A DNA stretch of 64,000 nt from Streptomyces gossypii (GCF_025165795.1 NZ_JAJAGO010000022.1:1-64000); one strand, 5' to 3'. Shown: positions 16,787 to 25,712, numbered from the stretch's first letter. A program made the numbers and translations. Notes: generated by a model from the sequence alone, not told the origin.

Positions 16787-19700
16787 TCTCTCCGTGCACC
16801 GGCTCGCCGTCCGTCTCCGGTACCGGCAGGCCGGGGCGCAGGTGCTCCTCAACGCTGATGTACTTCAGGCCCGCCCGCAGGTCGGCGTCGTTGCGCAGCC
16901 GGATGACGAGCGGGAACTCGGCCAGCGCCGTGGTGTCGAACAAGCCGGTGGTGTAGAGCAGCTGCACGCCCAGCGCGTCGGCGACCGCGCGCTGGAGCTC
17001 CAGCAGGTAGGTCGCGTTGGCGCGCCCGATGGGGTTGTCCAGGAAGAGTGTGCCCGCGTGCCGGTGCCGGTCGTGGCCACGGTCGTTGCTGCGCAGTGCC
17101 GCCATCGTGCAGTACAACGCGATGGCCGCGGTGAGCAGTTGGCCGCCCGAGAAGACATCCCCCATCTGACCGACGGGCACGCGCTCGGCCCGCAGCACGG
17201 CGTCGGGCTTGAGGATCTCCACGGACACGCCGCGCGGCTGGAGTGCCGCGCCCACCCCGCGCAGCAGCAGCGACATGCCGTCACGGCGCAGATCGCTGTT
17301 CTTGCGGACGGCAGAGCGGGTCGCCTCGTCGATGACCTCGCCCAGCCGCTCGGTGAGGGTGGCCTGGTCGGGCTCCTCGAACCGGATCCGCACGAACTCC
17401 TGCCCGGACCACTCCCCCAGTCCCTCGGGCAGCCGGGAGAGCCGCTGGGCGGCGCGCAGCGTCGCGGTGGAGGACTCGACGAGGCCGCGCAGCCGGTCCA
17501 CGATGCTGTCGCGGTTCCGCTCCAGCTGCTCCAGCTCGTCGGTGAGGACCCGGAGCCTGGGCGCGAACGCCTCGGCCCACGCGCCGGCGTGCTCCGGCAG
17601 GGCGGCGGCGGGAAGTTCACGGATCTGCTGCCGGGCGGGCGTACGCACCTGCTCGTACCGGGTGGCGTTCGCATGCCGTACCAGGACGTCGCTCGCCTCC
17701 CGTACGGCCTGCTCGGCGGCGGTGAGGTCGGCGGCGCAGCCACGCAGGGAGCGGCGGGACTCGGCGGCGGCCCGCCCGGCTTCCCCGGCGCTGCCCGGGT
17801 AGGGCTCGGGGGATTCCGTCTCCGCGGCGGAGTGTTGGGGCTCGCGCAGGAGGTCGCTGAGCAGGGCGGCGGTGTCCTCGAAGGCGCCCGCGGCCTCGCC
17901 TGCCGCGTGATGGGCCTGCCGGAGGCCGTCGCGGGCCTCCCGCGCGGATTCCAGCTCGGCGCGGCGGGCGGCCAGTTCGGCGTTGGCGGTGCGCAGCAGG
18001 GTCTGGGCCTGCTCGGCGTCGGCGGGGACGAGCTCCGGGGGCAGGTCGGTGTGCGCCGCGTCCGCCGGGGCGAGGCGTTCGGCCTCGCCACGCAGCCTGC
18101 CGAGCTGCTCGCTGGCGGCTGAGGCGCGGGTCTCCAGCATCTGTACCAGCGCCTCGGACCGGGACGCGGCGGCCTGACGGGAGGGGCCGTCGGCGCCCTC
18201 GGGACCCTCCAGAAGCTGGGCGGCGCGGGTGCGGACCTTGTTGGTGAGCCGGTCGAGGGTGGCGAGGGCGGCGCTCTCATCGCTCTCGGCACGGGCCTGT
18301 TCGGCACGCAGGTCCGCTCCGACGCCGACCTTCTCGTACAGCTGTGAGGCGGAGCGGTATGCCTCCCTCAGGTCGGGCAGCGAGGCGGACGGCGACGCGC
18401 CGGGGTCTGCGGTGCCGGGGCCTGCACTGCCGGGGTCTGCGGTGCCGGGGCCTGCACTGCCGGGGTCTGCGGTGCCGGTGCTGTCGGTGGTGCCCGCGCC
18501 GTCGGGTACGCCCGCGATCTCGGCACGTTCGGCGCGCAGCGCCCGCGCGGTGCGGCGGGCGTCATCGGCGGCGCGCTGCGCGGCACGGCGGTCCTCGTCG
18601 GCCGCGCGGGCCCGCTCCAGGCAGGCGGCGGCGCGTGCTTCGGGGACGGCCCGCTCGTCCGCCAGCTCACGGAGCCGGGCCTGCCAGCCGGCCCGCTCCC
18701 GCAGCCGGAAGGCGAGACCCGCCAGCGCGTCGGCGGAGCGAGTCGCGTGGCGGGCGCGTTCCTGCCGCTCGTCGCGCACCTCGGCCGTCTCGGCCGCCGC
18801 CTGCCGCGCCTCCTCGAAGGCGGTGCGCGCCTCGGCGAGCGACTCCTCGGCTTCGACGGCGGCGCTGCTCGCGCGCTCGGCGGTGGCGGCCAGCTCGCCC
18901 AGCCGCCCGGGTGGGCAGCCGGTGCGCCAGGAGGCCAGCCGGGCAGCCAGCGTACGGTCGTCGGCAAGCCGGACGGCCAGGGCGCGGATCTCCTCGTCCC
19001 GGTCGAGGGCGCGCCGGCGCAGCTGGTGCCGCTCCTCGTCGGCGGCCCGCTCGTCGTGCATTGCCGGGTTCGGCGGTACGAGGAAGACCGCACGCTCCTC
19101 GGTGCCGGGGGCGGGGGTGGGAGCGAGCAGGGCGGCGGCGGTGCCCACGGCGACGGCGGAGCGCGGCAGCAGCGCCGCCGCGCCCAGCACTTCGCGTGCC
19201 CGCTGGTGGCTGGCGGGGTCGGTGATGACGACGCCGTCGACGAGTTCGGGGCGTGCCGCGAGCATGGCGGAGTGGTCGGCGGGGTCGACGGCCTGCGCCA
19301 GATAGCGCCAGCCGGGAAGGGCCGGGATGCCGTGCTCGCCGAGGTACTCGACGGTCGCCAGCACATCGGGGCCGGGCGGCAGCAGCCCGCCGTCGCCGAG
19401 GGCGCCGAGCATCCGCGAATCGTCGGCGGCGGCGGTACGGAGGGTGAACAGCCGCCGCTCCGAGGTGGCGACCGAGTCGTCGAGCAGGGTGCGCAGTTCG
19501 TCCGCGTAACCGTCCAGCTCCTCGGCGGTCAGGGCCCGTTCGGCGGACGCGTCCCCGGTGGCCTCCGGCGCGGACGCGTGCGGCAGGCCGAGCAGTTCGG
19601 CCAGCCGCAGTTCGGCGCCGAGGGCGCAGGCGGCGCCGTGCTCCGCCGCGTACGCCGACCTTGCCGCCTCGGCCGCGTCCGCCGCGCGGGCGGCGCTCAG

Positions 19701-21422
19701 TTCCGCACGGGAGTGTTCGGCACCGGCCTCCTGTGCCTGGTCGGCCGCGCGGCGGGCCGCCTCGCGGGCGGTGTCCCAGGCGGCGGCCGCGCTCTTCTCC
19801 GCATCGCCCGCGGCGAGAGCCGCACGGGCCGGGTCGGCGTCCAGGGCGGTCGCGTCCAGCCAGCCGGCCCGTACCGCCTCGGCCGTCTCCTGCTCGACCT
19901 CAGCCAGGCGCTCCCGCAGGTGATCACCCTCGCTGCGGGCGCGCTGCGCCTCGGTCGCGGCGGCGGTGGCGTCCCGGTGCGCCTCCTCGCTCCGGGCCTG
20001 GAGCACTGCCGAGTGCTCCTCCTGCTCGGCCGCGGCGCGTTCGCCCTCGGCGGCGGCGGTGTGCAGGGCCCGCACCAGTGCGGCGGCGGCCTCGGCGCGG
20101 GCGGCGAGCGCGGGCGCGGCGTCGCGCTCGGCCTCCCGGATGGCCGCCGCGACCCGGGCGGCGCGGTCGGTGGCGGCGCGGTGCCGGAGCACCGTCTCCG
20201 CGGTCTGCCATGCGGAATGCAGTGTGCGGGCCTCGATCAGCTCGCGGCGCTGCCCGGCGGCGGCCTTCTCGGCGGCGGCCAGGGCAAGCGACGCGTGCCG
20301 GTAGGCGAGTTCGGCGGCGACAAGGGCGGCACGGGAGCGCGATTCGTCGGCGGCGGCCACCGCGCCGTCGGCGGTGGCGAGCTGCTCGGCGAGCTCGGCG
20401 GCACGCTCGCGCTCCTGGGCGCCGCGTGCGCCCAGGCGACGGGCGAGGGTGCGGGTGCGGCGCTCGGCACCGGCGTGTATGTCGCGGGTGCGGGCGCGGG
20501 AGTCGGCCGCCTCGGTGATCCGGAGGAGCAGGTCGAGGGAGCCCGCGGTGAAGTCGCGTTCGGCGGTGAGTTCGAAGCGGCGTCCGAGCTTGTGCGCGAA
20601 GCCGTGCACAAGGTCGGCGAGGCCGTCGGTGTCCCGGGTGTCGGTGACGGCGCGCAGCAGAAGGTCGGTGAAGTCGGAGTCGTTCTTCACCGCGAAGAGG
20701 CCGGCGGCCTCGCCCTCGTCAGCGTTCATCTCGCGCTGGTAGCGGAAGAGTTCGGGGTCGAGACCGAGGCCGGTGAGGTGTTCGTTCCACCGCTCCTGGA
20801 TCTCCTCCCAGTGGACGTCGAGGTTGGGGTACGCCTTCCCCGTCTCGGTCAGGACGTCGCGGAAGCCCTTCATGGTGCGGCGGCGGCCACGAGCCGCCGA
20901 AGCGCCCTCGACCGCGGGGCGCAGCGCCGCGGATTCGGCGACGGGCAGCGAGTCGAGGCTCATCCCGGGGCCCGGCCGGAAGGCGTACCACGCCTCGGCG
21001 AACTTCCGCGGATCGCCCGAGACCTGGCGCCCGCGCCACTCACTCACCTTGCCGACGACCACTGTCTCGCCGGTGCGGGTGTGCTGCCATTCGAGCGCGA
21101 CATGCCCGCAGTCGTCGGCGAGCAGGAACTTGCGCAGCACGCCGGAGCTGGCACCGCCGAGGGTGTTGCGGTGGCCGGGCAGCATGACGGAGAAGATCAG
21201 CTTGAGGAGTACGGACTTGCCGCCGCCGTTCTCCAGGAACAGCACTCCGGCGGGGGCCGGGCGCCGGGGCGGGCCCGTGGCCTCCTCCTCGAAGAAGTCC
21301 GCCTGGGTGGGCGCCGGGCTGGGCACCGGCTCGCCGACCCCGCGCAGGTCCAGCACGGTGTCGGCGTAGCGCGCACCTGCGGGCCCGATGGAGTAGAGGC
21401 GGATCCGGGACAGCTCGTACAT
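16647..21422 (-). CDS. Large SMC/MukB-like coiled-coil ATPase
   Basis: The 1591-aa protein has a split ABC-type head. Walker A is FLENGGGKSVLLKL at 63-76, the signature is GDVFSGGQLLTAAIALYC at 1421-1438, and Walker B is TLFLDNPIGRANA at 1458-1470, with Asn1463 where most SMC proteins have the catalytic Glu. Between them lie more than a thousand residues of Ala/Glu/Arg-rich heptad coiled coil. A hinge-like segment near residues 640-760 (LGEHGIPALPGWRYLAQAV) interrupts it. This is the SMC/MukB/RecN-type plan, probably a DNA-loading or condensin-like motor. It lies 66 bases after the winged-helix-like gene and 1.1 kb after the putative kleisin gene. It is not recognisably TIGR02680/JetC. Confidence 0.8.
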   Translation of the reverse strand: MYELSRIRLYSIGPAGARYADTVLDLRGVGEPVPSPAPTQADFFEEEATGPPRRPAPAGVLFLENGGGKSVLLKLIFSVMLPGHRNTLGGASSGVLRKFLLADDCGHVALEWQHTRTGETVVVGKVSEWRGRQVSGDPRKFAEAWYAFRPGPGMSLDSLPVAESAALRPAVEGASAARGRRRTMKGFRDVLTETGKAYPNLDVHWEEIQERWNEHLTGLGLDPELFRYQREMNADEGEAAGLFAVKNDSDFTDLLLRAVTDTRDTDGLADLVHGFAHKLGRRFELTAERDFTAGSLDLLLRITEAADSRARTRDIHAGAERRTRTLARRLGARGAQERERAAELAEQLATADGAVAAADESRSRAALVAAELAYRHASLALAAAEKAAAGQRRELIEARTLHSAWQTAETVLRHRAATDRAARVAAAIREAERDAAPALAARAEAAAALVRALHTAAAEGERAAAEQEEHSAVLQARSEEAHRDATAAATEAQRARSEGDHLRERLAEVEQETAEAVRAGWLDATALDADPARAALAAGDAEKSAAAAWDTAREAARRAADQAQEAGAEHSRAELSAARAADAAEAARSAYAAEHGAACALGAELRLAELLGLPHASAPEATGDASAERALTAEELDGYADELRTLLDDSVATSERRLFTLRTAAADDSRMLGALGDGGLLPPGPDVLATVEYLGEHGIPALPGWRYLAQAVDPADHSAMLAARPELVDGVVITDPASHQRAREVLGAAALLPRSAVAVGTAAALLAPTPAPGTEERAVFLVPPNPAMHDERAADEERHQLRRRALDRDEEIRALAVRLADDRTLAARLASWRTGCPPGRLGELAATAERASSAAVEAEESLAEARTAFEEARQAAAETAEVRDERQERARHATRSADALAGLAFRLRERAGWQARLRELADERAVPEARAAACLERARAADEDRRAAQRAADDARRTARALRAERAEIAGVPDGAGTTDSTGTADPGSAGPGTADPGSAGPGTADPGASPSASLPDLREAYRSASQLYEKVGVGADLRAEQARAESDESAALATLDRLTNKVRTRAAQLLEGPEGADGPSRQAAASRSEALVQMLETRASAASEQLGRLRGEAERLAPADAAHTDLPPELVPADAEQAQTLLRTANAELAARRAELESAREARDGLRQAHHAAGEAAGAFEDTAALLSDLLREPQHSAAETESPEPYPGSAGEAGRAAAESRRSLRGCAADLTAAEQAVREASDVLVRHANATRYEQVRTPARQQIRELPAAALPEHAGAWAEAFAPRLRVLTDELEQLERNRDSIVDRLRGLVESSTATLRAAQRLSRLPEGLGEWSGQEFVRIRFEEPDQATLTERLGEVIDEATRSAVRKNSDLRRDGMSLLLRGVGAALQPRGVSVEILKPDAVLRAERVPVGQMGDVFSGGQLLTAAIALYCTMAALRSNDRGHDRHRHAGTLFLDNPIGRANATYLLELQRAVADALGVQLLYTTGLFDTTALAEFPLVIRLRNDADLRAGLKYISVEEHLRPGLPVPETDGEPVHGEITATRMYRRPEEPSAPQPSVPPQSSVPAQDGPARRAASQRGPVEPR
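18401..18478 (-). repeat. 30-bp in-frame tandem repeat in the SMC-like gene
   Basis: A 30-bp unit (18401-18430) is repeated exactly at 18431-18460 and for 18 more bases to 18478. On the coding strand it gives repeated GTADPGSAGP, a flexible linker within the coiled-coil region. The unit length is a multiple of three, so copy-number change keeps the frame. Confidence 0.9.
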
Positions 21423-21488
21423 GGCGGGGGACTCTCGTTCGGCTCTCGTCGCGTGGGGAGGGGATGGGGATGGGGCGGATGGGAGCGG

Positions 21489-22331
21489 TCAGGCGCCGCC
21501 GCTCTCGTGGAAGGGCAGCCCGGCGTCCGCGGCCAGTTCCAGGCCGTCGGTGCCGTCCGGCGGGAGCAGGCTCGCGCTGCCGTCGCTGACGGGCACGATG
21601 CCGAGCTCCAGGAGTTCGGCCATGGCCGCGCTCCCCGCGGTGTCGCGCACCTGGAGCTGGTAGCGGGCGGTGGTGCGGTAGGTGCCGCCCGAGTCGTCTC
21701 CGGTGCGCTGCAGGAAGCCGGAATCGGCGAGGAAGGCGACGGCTTTCGCGATGATGCCGGTCGTCGAACCGGCCAGCCGCCGCGCGTCCTTGGTCGCGCC
21801 GGTGGCACTGCGCCGTGCGTAGACCCGCCAGGAGGCTTCCAGGCCGGGGCTGTCGCTGGCCGGGTCGGTGTTCTCGCCCTGCTCCTGGGCGCGTTCCTCC
21901 AGCCGCCGGCACGCCTGCCGTACGAAGGCGTCAACGCCGTTGACGCTGATCCTGCCGATGTACCCGTCGTCGGCGAGGTCCGCGGGCCGGGGGAAGGCCA
22001 TGGCGGCGACCGCGAGGTGTGCGAGGCCGTGCAGGAAGCGGTCCGCCGAATCGGCGGTGGCGCGGCGGGCGTAGTCGCCCATGCGGACGGCGAAGACGGA
22101 GTCCTCGGCGGCGGCCACGGCCATCCCGGCGCGGGCCGACACCTCCAGGACCACCAGGCCGAGGCCGGTGGCGACGGCGTCCGCGAGGCGGGCGAAGGCG
22201 GGCTCCTCGCGGTAGCGGCGCAGCAGTTCGCCGTACTCGGCGTCGCGGGCGGGGAGCAGCTTGGGGTGCAGTCCGAAGGAGACGAGGCGTGCGGCGCCCG
22301 CAGTGTCGGCATCGAGGGCGTAGTCGGTCAC
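21489..22331 (-). CDS. MukE/JetB-like accessory protein of the SMC-like system
   Basis: The 280-aa protein starts at GTG. The N-terminal part (LLRRYREEPAFARLADAVATGLGLVVLEV, then a segment ending SVFAVRMGDYARR) recalls the winged-helix accessory subunits of MukBEF/Wadjet complexes. The middle (KDARRLAGSTTGIIAKAVAFLADSGFLQRTG, TYRTTARYQLQVRDTAG) reads as another winged helix. Assignment is by overall pattern and by position between the putative kleisin and the SMC-like gene, not by a diagnostic motif. It lies 66 bases upstream of the ATPase gene with no terminator between. Confidence 0.6.
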   Translation of the reverse strand: MTDYALDADTAGAARLVSFGLHPKLLPARDAEYGELLRRYREEPAFARLADAVATGLGLVVLEVSARAGMAVAAAEDSVFAVRMGDYARRATADSADRFLHGLAHLAVAAMAFPRPADLADDGYIGRISVNGVDAFVRQACRRLEERAQEQGENTDPASDSPGLEASWRVYARRSATGATKDARRLAGSTTGIIAKAVAFLADSGFLQRTGDDSGGTYRTTARYQLQVRDTAGSAAMAELLELGIVPVSDGSASLLPPDGTDGLELAADAGLPFHESGGA

Positions 22332-22410
22332 GGTGCTTCAGCTTTCCCGTCCGGTGTGCGTGTGTGCTTGCGTGCGGGTGGGTTGCCCCAGTCCCGCCCC
22401 TTCCCGAATC

Positions 22411-22549
22411 CGGGGCTCCGCCCCGGCCCCCGGCCCCGCGGCCGGGGCGCGCGCCTCCGGCCGCGCCGCACCGTGCTCCGGGGCAGCGTGGCGGCCCCGG
22501 ACCGCTGGCGCCTCCGGAGCCCTGGGCCCGTCCGGACGGACGGGCCCAG
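22411..22549. repeat. GC-rich palindromic spacer with strong hairpin between kleisin-like and MukE-like genes
   Basis: The 251-base spacer carries CGGGGCTCCGCCCCG (22411-22425), a form common as a dispersed intergenic palindrome in Streptomyces, and a second dyad CCGGCC-4-GGCCGG (22430-22445). It also carries a perfect 12-bp stem with a GGAC loop (22522-22533 / 22538-22549). The last would work as a partial terminator that lowers expression of the two downstream genes relative to the first. No gene is visible in the spacer. Confidence 0.7.
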
Positions 22550-22582
22550 CAGACCGCCAGGCCGGGACGCCGGGGGCGGGTG

Positions 22583-24085
22583 TCATGCCGCCTCCGTGCG
22601 GTCCGCTGCCATGCCCGCCGCGTCCAGCATCGCCGTACCGACGATGAGGTCGGCGCCGCCGAACTCCGGATCGTCCAGCTCGGTGCCGTCGTCCACGCCG
22701 AACAGGAGCCGGCGCTCACCCTGCCGGTAGGCGGTACCCACCGGCGGGCTCGCGGCGTGCACCGCCAGCAGCGCGACCAGGTACGGCAGCTCGGCGTCGC
22801 GTCTGCGGGCGTCGGCGAGCAGCCCGGACAGCCTGCGCGGGGCGTCGGCGGGAAGGTCCAGCAGCTCCCTCGCCGCGTCCAGCTGTCCGGTGCTGAAGCG
22901 GCTGTCGTCCGGGGTGGCGATGAGGTCCGGCTCGGGCATCTCGGCGCCGAGGTGCTCGCGCGGCGCGGGCGGCGTCAGCAGCAGGTCGATCAGATCGCCG
23001 AGGCGGACGGCGCCCGGCGTGCGCAGACCGGCGCCGTGTGCGAAGAAGGCGTCGGTCACCCTGCCGGCCTGCTCGACCGCGAGCGGGAGCAGCGGCGCGA
23101 CGAGCTGCCCGTAGAGGTCCAGCCCGGCGTGGGCCGTCGCCGGGGCGAAGGCCTGGCGGTCCTGCTCGGCACGGAAGAGGGGCCCGGCCTCCAGCAGCCG
23201 GGACTGGAGCTGGGTGTGGCGGCGGATGCAGTCCTTGACTATGTCGACAAGCTCCGCGGCCCGGCGCTTGTGGTCCGCTTCCTCCGCCTCGTCCCTCGCC
23301 CGGCGGATGTTGGTGAGGATGGCGTTCTCGTGCCGGTAGCGGTCGGCTACGTGGTCCAGAGCCTCGGTGATCATGTCGGGCACGGTGCGCAGCCAGTCCA
23401 CCGCGCGGACGTTGCGCCGGGTCGCCTCCAGGGTGCGGCGCAGGGTCTCCGCGTACTGCACCGTCCGGTAGCGGGCCTGCTCGGCGGCGAGCTGGGCGTC
23501 GGCGAGGCGGCCGCGGCTGATGAGCACTTCGAGTTTGACCTCGGCGGCGATCTGCGCGCTGGTGACATCGGTGTCGAGTGCGCCCACCAGCACGTTGACG
23601 GCCTCGTCGGTGGTACGCAGACAGACGACGCCGCCGGGCCCGTGCACCTCTTCCACGAGCTTGAAGTCGTAGTCGCGCCGGACATACGCGCCGTCGGGGG
23701 TGAAAGTGCCGTAGACCGCGCGGAAGCCGCGGTCCACACTGCCGACGTTGATCAGGTTCTCCAGCACCCAGCGGGCGACGCGCTCGTGCTCGGCCGCGCT
23801 CCGCTGCGGGCCCTGGGCTGCGATGCGGGGCATCAGCCGGGCCACCACCTGATCGTGGTCCGCGCCGGTGTCGAAGTCCATGTTCAGCGTGATGAGATCG
23901 ATGGCGGCGAGGGCGACCTCGGCCATCGCATATCTGCCGTACTCCCCCGCGAGGTTGGCCTTGCGCACGTCGAGGTCGTGCAGCGGGGCGGTGCAGGCCA
24001 GCGCGCGCAGCCGACGCGCCAGCCCCTCGTCGGCTGCGGGGCCGGGGGCCGGGGTCGGGATGATCGCTGGGGCATGCTCAGTCAC
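22583..24085 (-). CDS. Putative kleisin (MukF/JetA-like) subunit of the SMC-like system
   Basis: The 500-aa soluble protein starts at GTG 24085 (GTG 24094 is also in frame). An N-terminal all-helical part (LARRLRALACTAPLHDLDVRKANLAGEYGRYAMAEV) is followed by a beta-rich/winged-helix-like region. Residues about 170-290 are helical and coiled-coil-like (AEVKLEVLISRGRLADAQLAAEQARYRTVQYAETLRRTLEATRR and HENAILTNIRRARDEAEEADHKRRAAELV), then comes a variable C-terminus. MukF-type kleisins have this order. The role is inferred from position ahead of the MukE-like and SMC-like genes. I see no clear ribosome site, and TAATGT lies just upstream of the start, so it may be translated leaderless. Confidence 0.55.
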   Translation of the reverse strand: MTEHAPAIIPTPAPGPAADEGLARRLRALACTAPLHDLDVRKANLAGEYGRYAMAEVALAAIDLITLNMDFDTGADHDQVVARLMPRIAAQGPQRSAAEHERVARWVLENLINVGSVDRGFRAVYGTFTPDGAYVRRDYDFKLVEEVHGPGGVVCLRTTDEAVNVLVGALDTDVTSAQIAAEVKLEVLISRGRLADAQLAAEQARYRTVQYAETLRRTLEATRRNVRAVDWLRTVPDMITEALDHVADRYRHENAILTNIRRARDEAEEADHKRRAAELVDIVKDCIRRHTQLQSRLLEAGPLFRAEQDRQAFAPATAHAGLDLYGQLVAPLLPLAVEQAGRVTDAFFAHGAGLRTPGAVRLGDLIDLLLTPPAPREHLGAEMPEPDLIATPDDSRFSTGQLDAARELLDLPADAPRRLSGLLADARRRDAELPYLVALLAVHAASPPVGTAYRQGERRLLFGVDDGTELDDPEFGGADLIVGTAMLDAAGMAADRTEAA

Positions 24086-24161
24086 GACGGACACATTAGG
24101 CGGTCGCACTGACAACAGCCGAAACCGCACGGTAGCGGTAACCTGCGCCCCCGCCCTGCCC

Positions 24162-24194
24162 GGGTGTTCCGGGTGGCTTCCACCCGGAACACCC
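24162..24194 (-). terminator. Strong terminator between the sigma-factor remnant and the SMC-like operon
   Basis: A perfect 15-bp stem (24162-24176 and 24180-24194) with a three-base loop lies just after the stop of the sigma C-terminal domain on the minus strand. It insulates the downstream kleisin-like gene. Confidence 0.9.
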
Positions 24195-24216
24195 AGGATG
24201 CCGGAGCGGCGGTGGT

Positions 24217-25103
24217 CTACCTGGCGAGCTCGGCCGGCTCGTCCAGCCGCGTCAGTTTCCGCGGGTTTCTCATCACGTAGACCCGGGTGACCTGCCCGTT
24301 CTCCACCAGAAGGCTCACCGCGCCCAGCTCTCCATCGAGCTCGACCCGGCCCGCAGGAGCGCCGTTGAGCCACACTGCCGTCATCTCGAACCCGGCCGCC
24401 GTCTGGTTCGCGCGCGCGAGCACAACCGCCACCTGTGCGGCCCCGTGGACCGGAGCCAGAGCGGCGGCAGCCAGCCCGCCACCATCGGCGGTCAGGACCA
24501 CATCCGGTGCCATGACGTCCAGCAGATCCTGCGGCCGGCCGGTGCGCAACGCGGCCAGGAACCGTTCCACCACGGCCTGCTGCTCCGGCCGGCTCACCTT
24601 CACCCGCGGCCGCCGGGCCGCCGGGCCGCCACATGCTCGCGTGCCCGGCGCGCGATCCGCCGCACCGTGGCCGCGGACTTCCCGATGACCTCGGCGATCT
24701 CGCCATACGGCACCTCGAAGACCTCGCGGAGCACGAACACCGCCCGCTCCGTCGGCCCTAGCGTTTCCAGCACGGTCAGCATCGCGATCGAGACGCTTTC
24801 CGCGAGTTCGACGTCCTCGGCGACATCCGGGCTGGTCAGCAGCGGTTCCGGCAGCCACTCACCCACGTATTCCTCGCGGCGGCGCGACAACGTCCGCAGA
24901 CGGTTGAGCGCTTGCCGGGTGACGACCCGGATGAGGTACGCCCGCGGGTCACGCACCTGCGACCGGTCGACGTCCGCCCACCGCAGCCAGGACTCCTGCA
25001 GCACATCCTCCGAGTCGGCCGCCGACCCCAGCATCTCGTAGGCGACCGTGAGCAGCAGCGGGCGATGGGTGACGAAGGGGTCGTCGGTCGTGCCGTCGCT
25101 CAT
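24217..25103 (-). pseudogene. ECF41-type (SigJ-like) sigma factor, frameshifted between sigma-4 and the SnoaL-like C-terminal domain
   Basis: ATG 25103 opens a frame of 167 aa ending at 24600. It holds sigma-2 (LTVAYEMLGSAADSEDVLQESWLRW, RAYLIRVVTRQALNRLR) and sigma-4 (LETLGPTERAVFVLREVFEVPYGEIAEVIGKSAATVRRIARRAREHV). The expected SnoaL-like regulatory domain (VSRPEQQAVVERFLAALRTG to LVENGQVTRVYVMRNPRKL) continues in another frame to the TAG at 24217. Two tandem copies of an 8-bp unit lie at the junction, and removing one restores VAARRPRVKVS in one frame. The truncated protein may still work, since this domain modulates activity. The ATG overlaps the stop of the upstream AhpD-like remnant. 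Confidence 0.85.
24610..24630. repeat. 8-bp tandem duplication causing the sigma-factor frameshift
   Basis: CCGCCGGG occurs at 24610-24617 and 24618-24625, followed by a partial copy CCGCC to 24630. Deleting one unit joins the sigma-4 and SnoaL-like frames without a gap. This is a typical slipped-strand event and could be reversible. Confidence 0.85.
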
Positions 25104-25513
25104 GCCGTCGACGCTGCGCCGGAATGCGCCGGACGCCCGGCCAGCGGAACCTCGCACGCGGCGGAGAAGCCCTGCGACTCGATCCCGAGCGCCGTGTTGC
25201 TCCGTGTCGCGAAGTTGGCAAAGGCGATGAACACGGTGAGTTCGACCATCGCCGCCGCGCCGAGCCGGTCGAGCAGGCGCGCCGACAGCTCGTCGGTGAC
25301 GGTCGGCGGCGTGTTCGTCATGGCCTCGGCGTACTCCAGCACGTCCCGCTCCAGTGGTGTGAAGACCTCCGACTCCCGCCAGCGCAGCACCTGGCTCGCT
25401 TTGGCGAGGTCCAAGTGCTGGTTCTGCGCCAGGAAGTAGCCGATGTCGAGGCACCAGCTGCAGCCGACCTGCGCCGCGACGGCCATGTGCGCGAACGACT
25501 TGAGGCTCGCGTC
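25100..25513 (-). pseudogene. Carboxymuconolactone-decarboxylase/AhpD-like gene, N-terminus missing
   Basis: The recognisable part (LKSFAHMAVAAQVGCSWCLDIGYFLAQNQ, ESEVFTPLERDVLEYAEAMTNTPPTVTDEL, LDRLGAAAMVELTVFIAFANFATRSNTALGIESQGF) is the second two thirds of an AhpD-like protein, including the CSWC thiol pair. Upstream of codon AAD near 25513 the open frame continues but the sequence is antisense to another gene fragment, so the true N-terminus has been lost. The 3' end overlaps the sigma-factor ATG, the usual CMD-sigJ arrangement. It is probably non-functional, though translation from an internal start cannot be excluded. Confidence 0.8.
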
Positions 25514-25520
25514 GGCCGCG

Positions 25521-25712
25521 TTCCTCGACGACACCAGCGAGTGGGAGGAATTCCCCGGAGTCACCCACGCCACCCGCCACTTCGACGGCGGTGCCAGCTT
25601 CGACGAGATCGTCTTCCCGACGACGGGCTCGGCGGGGCTCACCCTCCGGCTGTACGACCCCGCGCGCGAGGAGTGGTCCCTGTACTGGTCCAGCAGTCGC
25701 ACCGGCACACTC
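25521..25712 (+). pseudogene. Fragment of a DUF1579-like gene
   Basis: The plus strand codes for DDTSEWEEFPGVTHATRHF, GGASFDEIVFPTTG and LTLRLYDPAREEWSLYWSSSRTG, the central part of a small DUF1579-like protein as I remember the family. Neither a proper start nor the C-terminal part is present, and both sides run into unrelated fragments. The open frame merely continues into the downstream reductase gene; that fusion is not a real protein. Confidence 0.6.

Noticed and set aside
18747..22730. 1327-aa plus-strand open frame
   Set aside because: It is antisense to the SMC-like and MukE-like genes; its Gly/Arg/Val-rich, domain-free sequence is a GC-bias shadow.
16647..24094. Assignment as a complete Wadjet system
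   Set aside because: No JetD/TOPRIM nuclease gene is present and the ATPase N-terminus does not look like JetC or TIGR02680; only a general SMC-like relation is supported.
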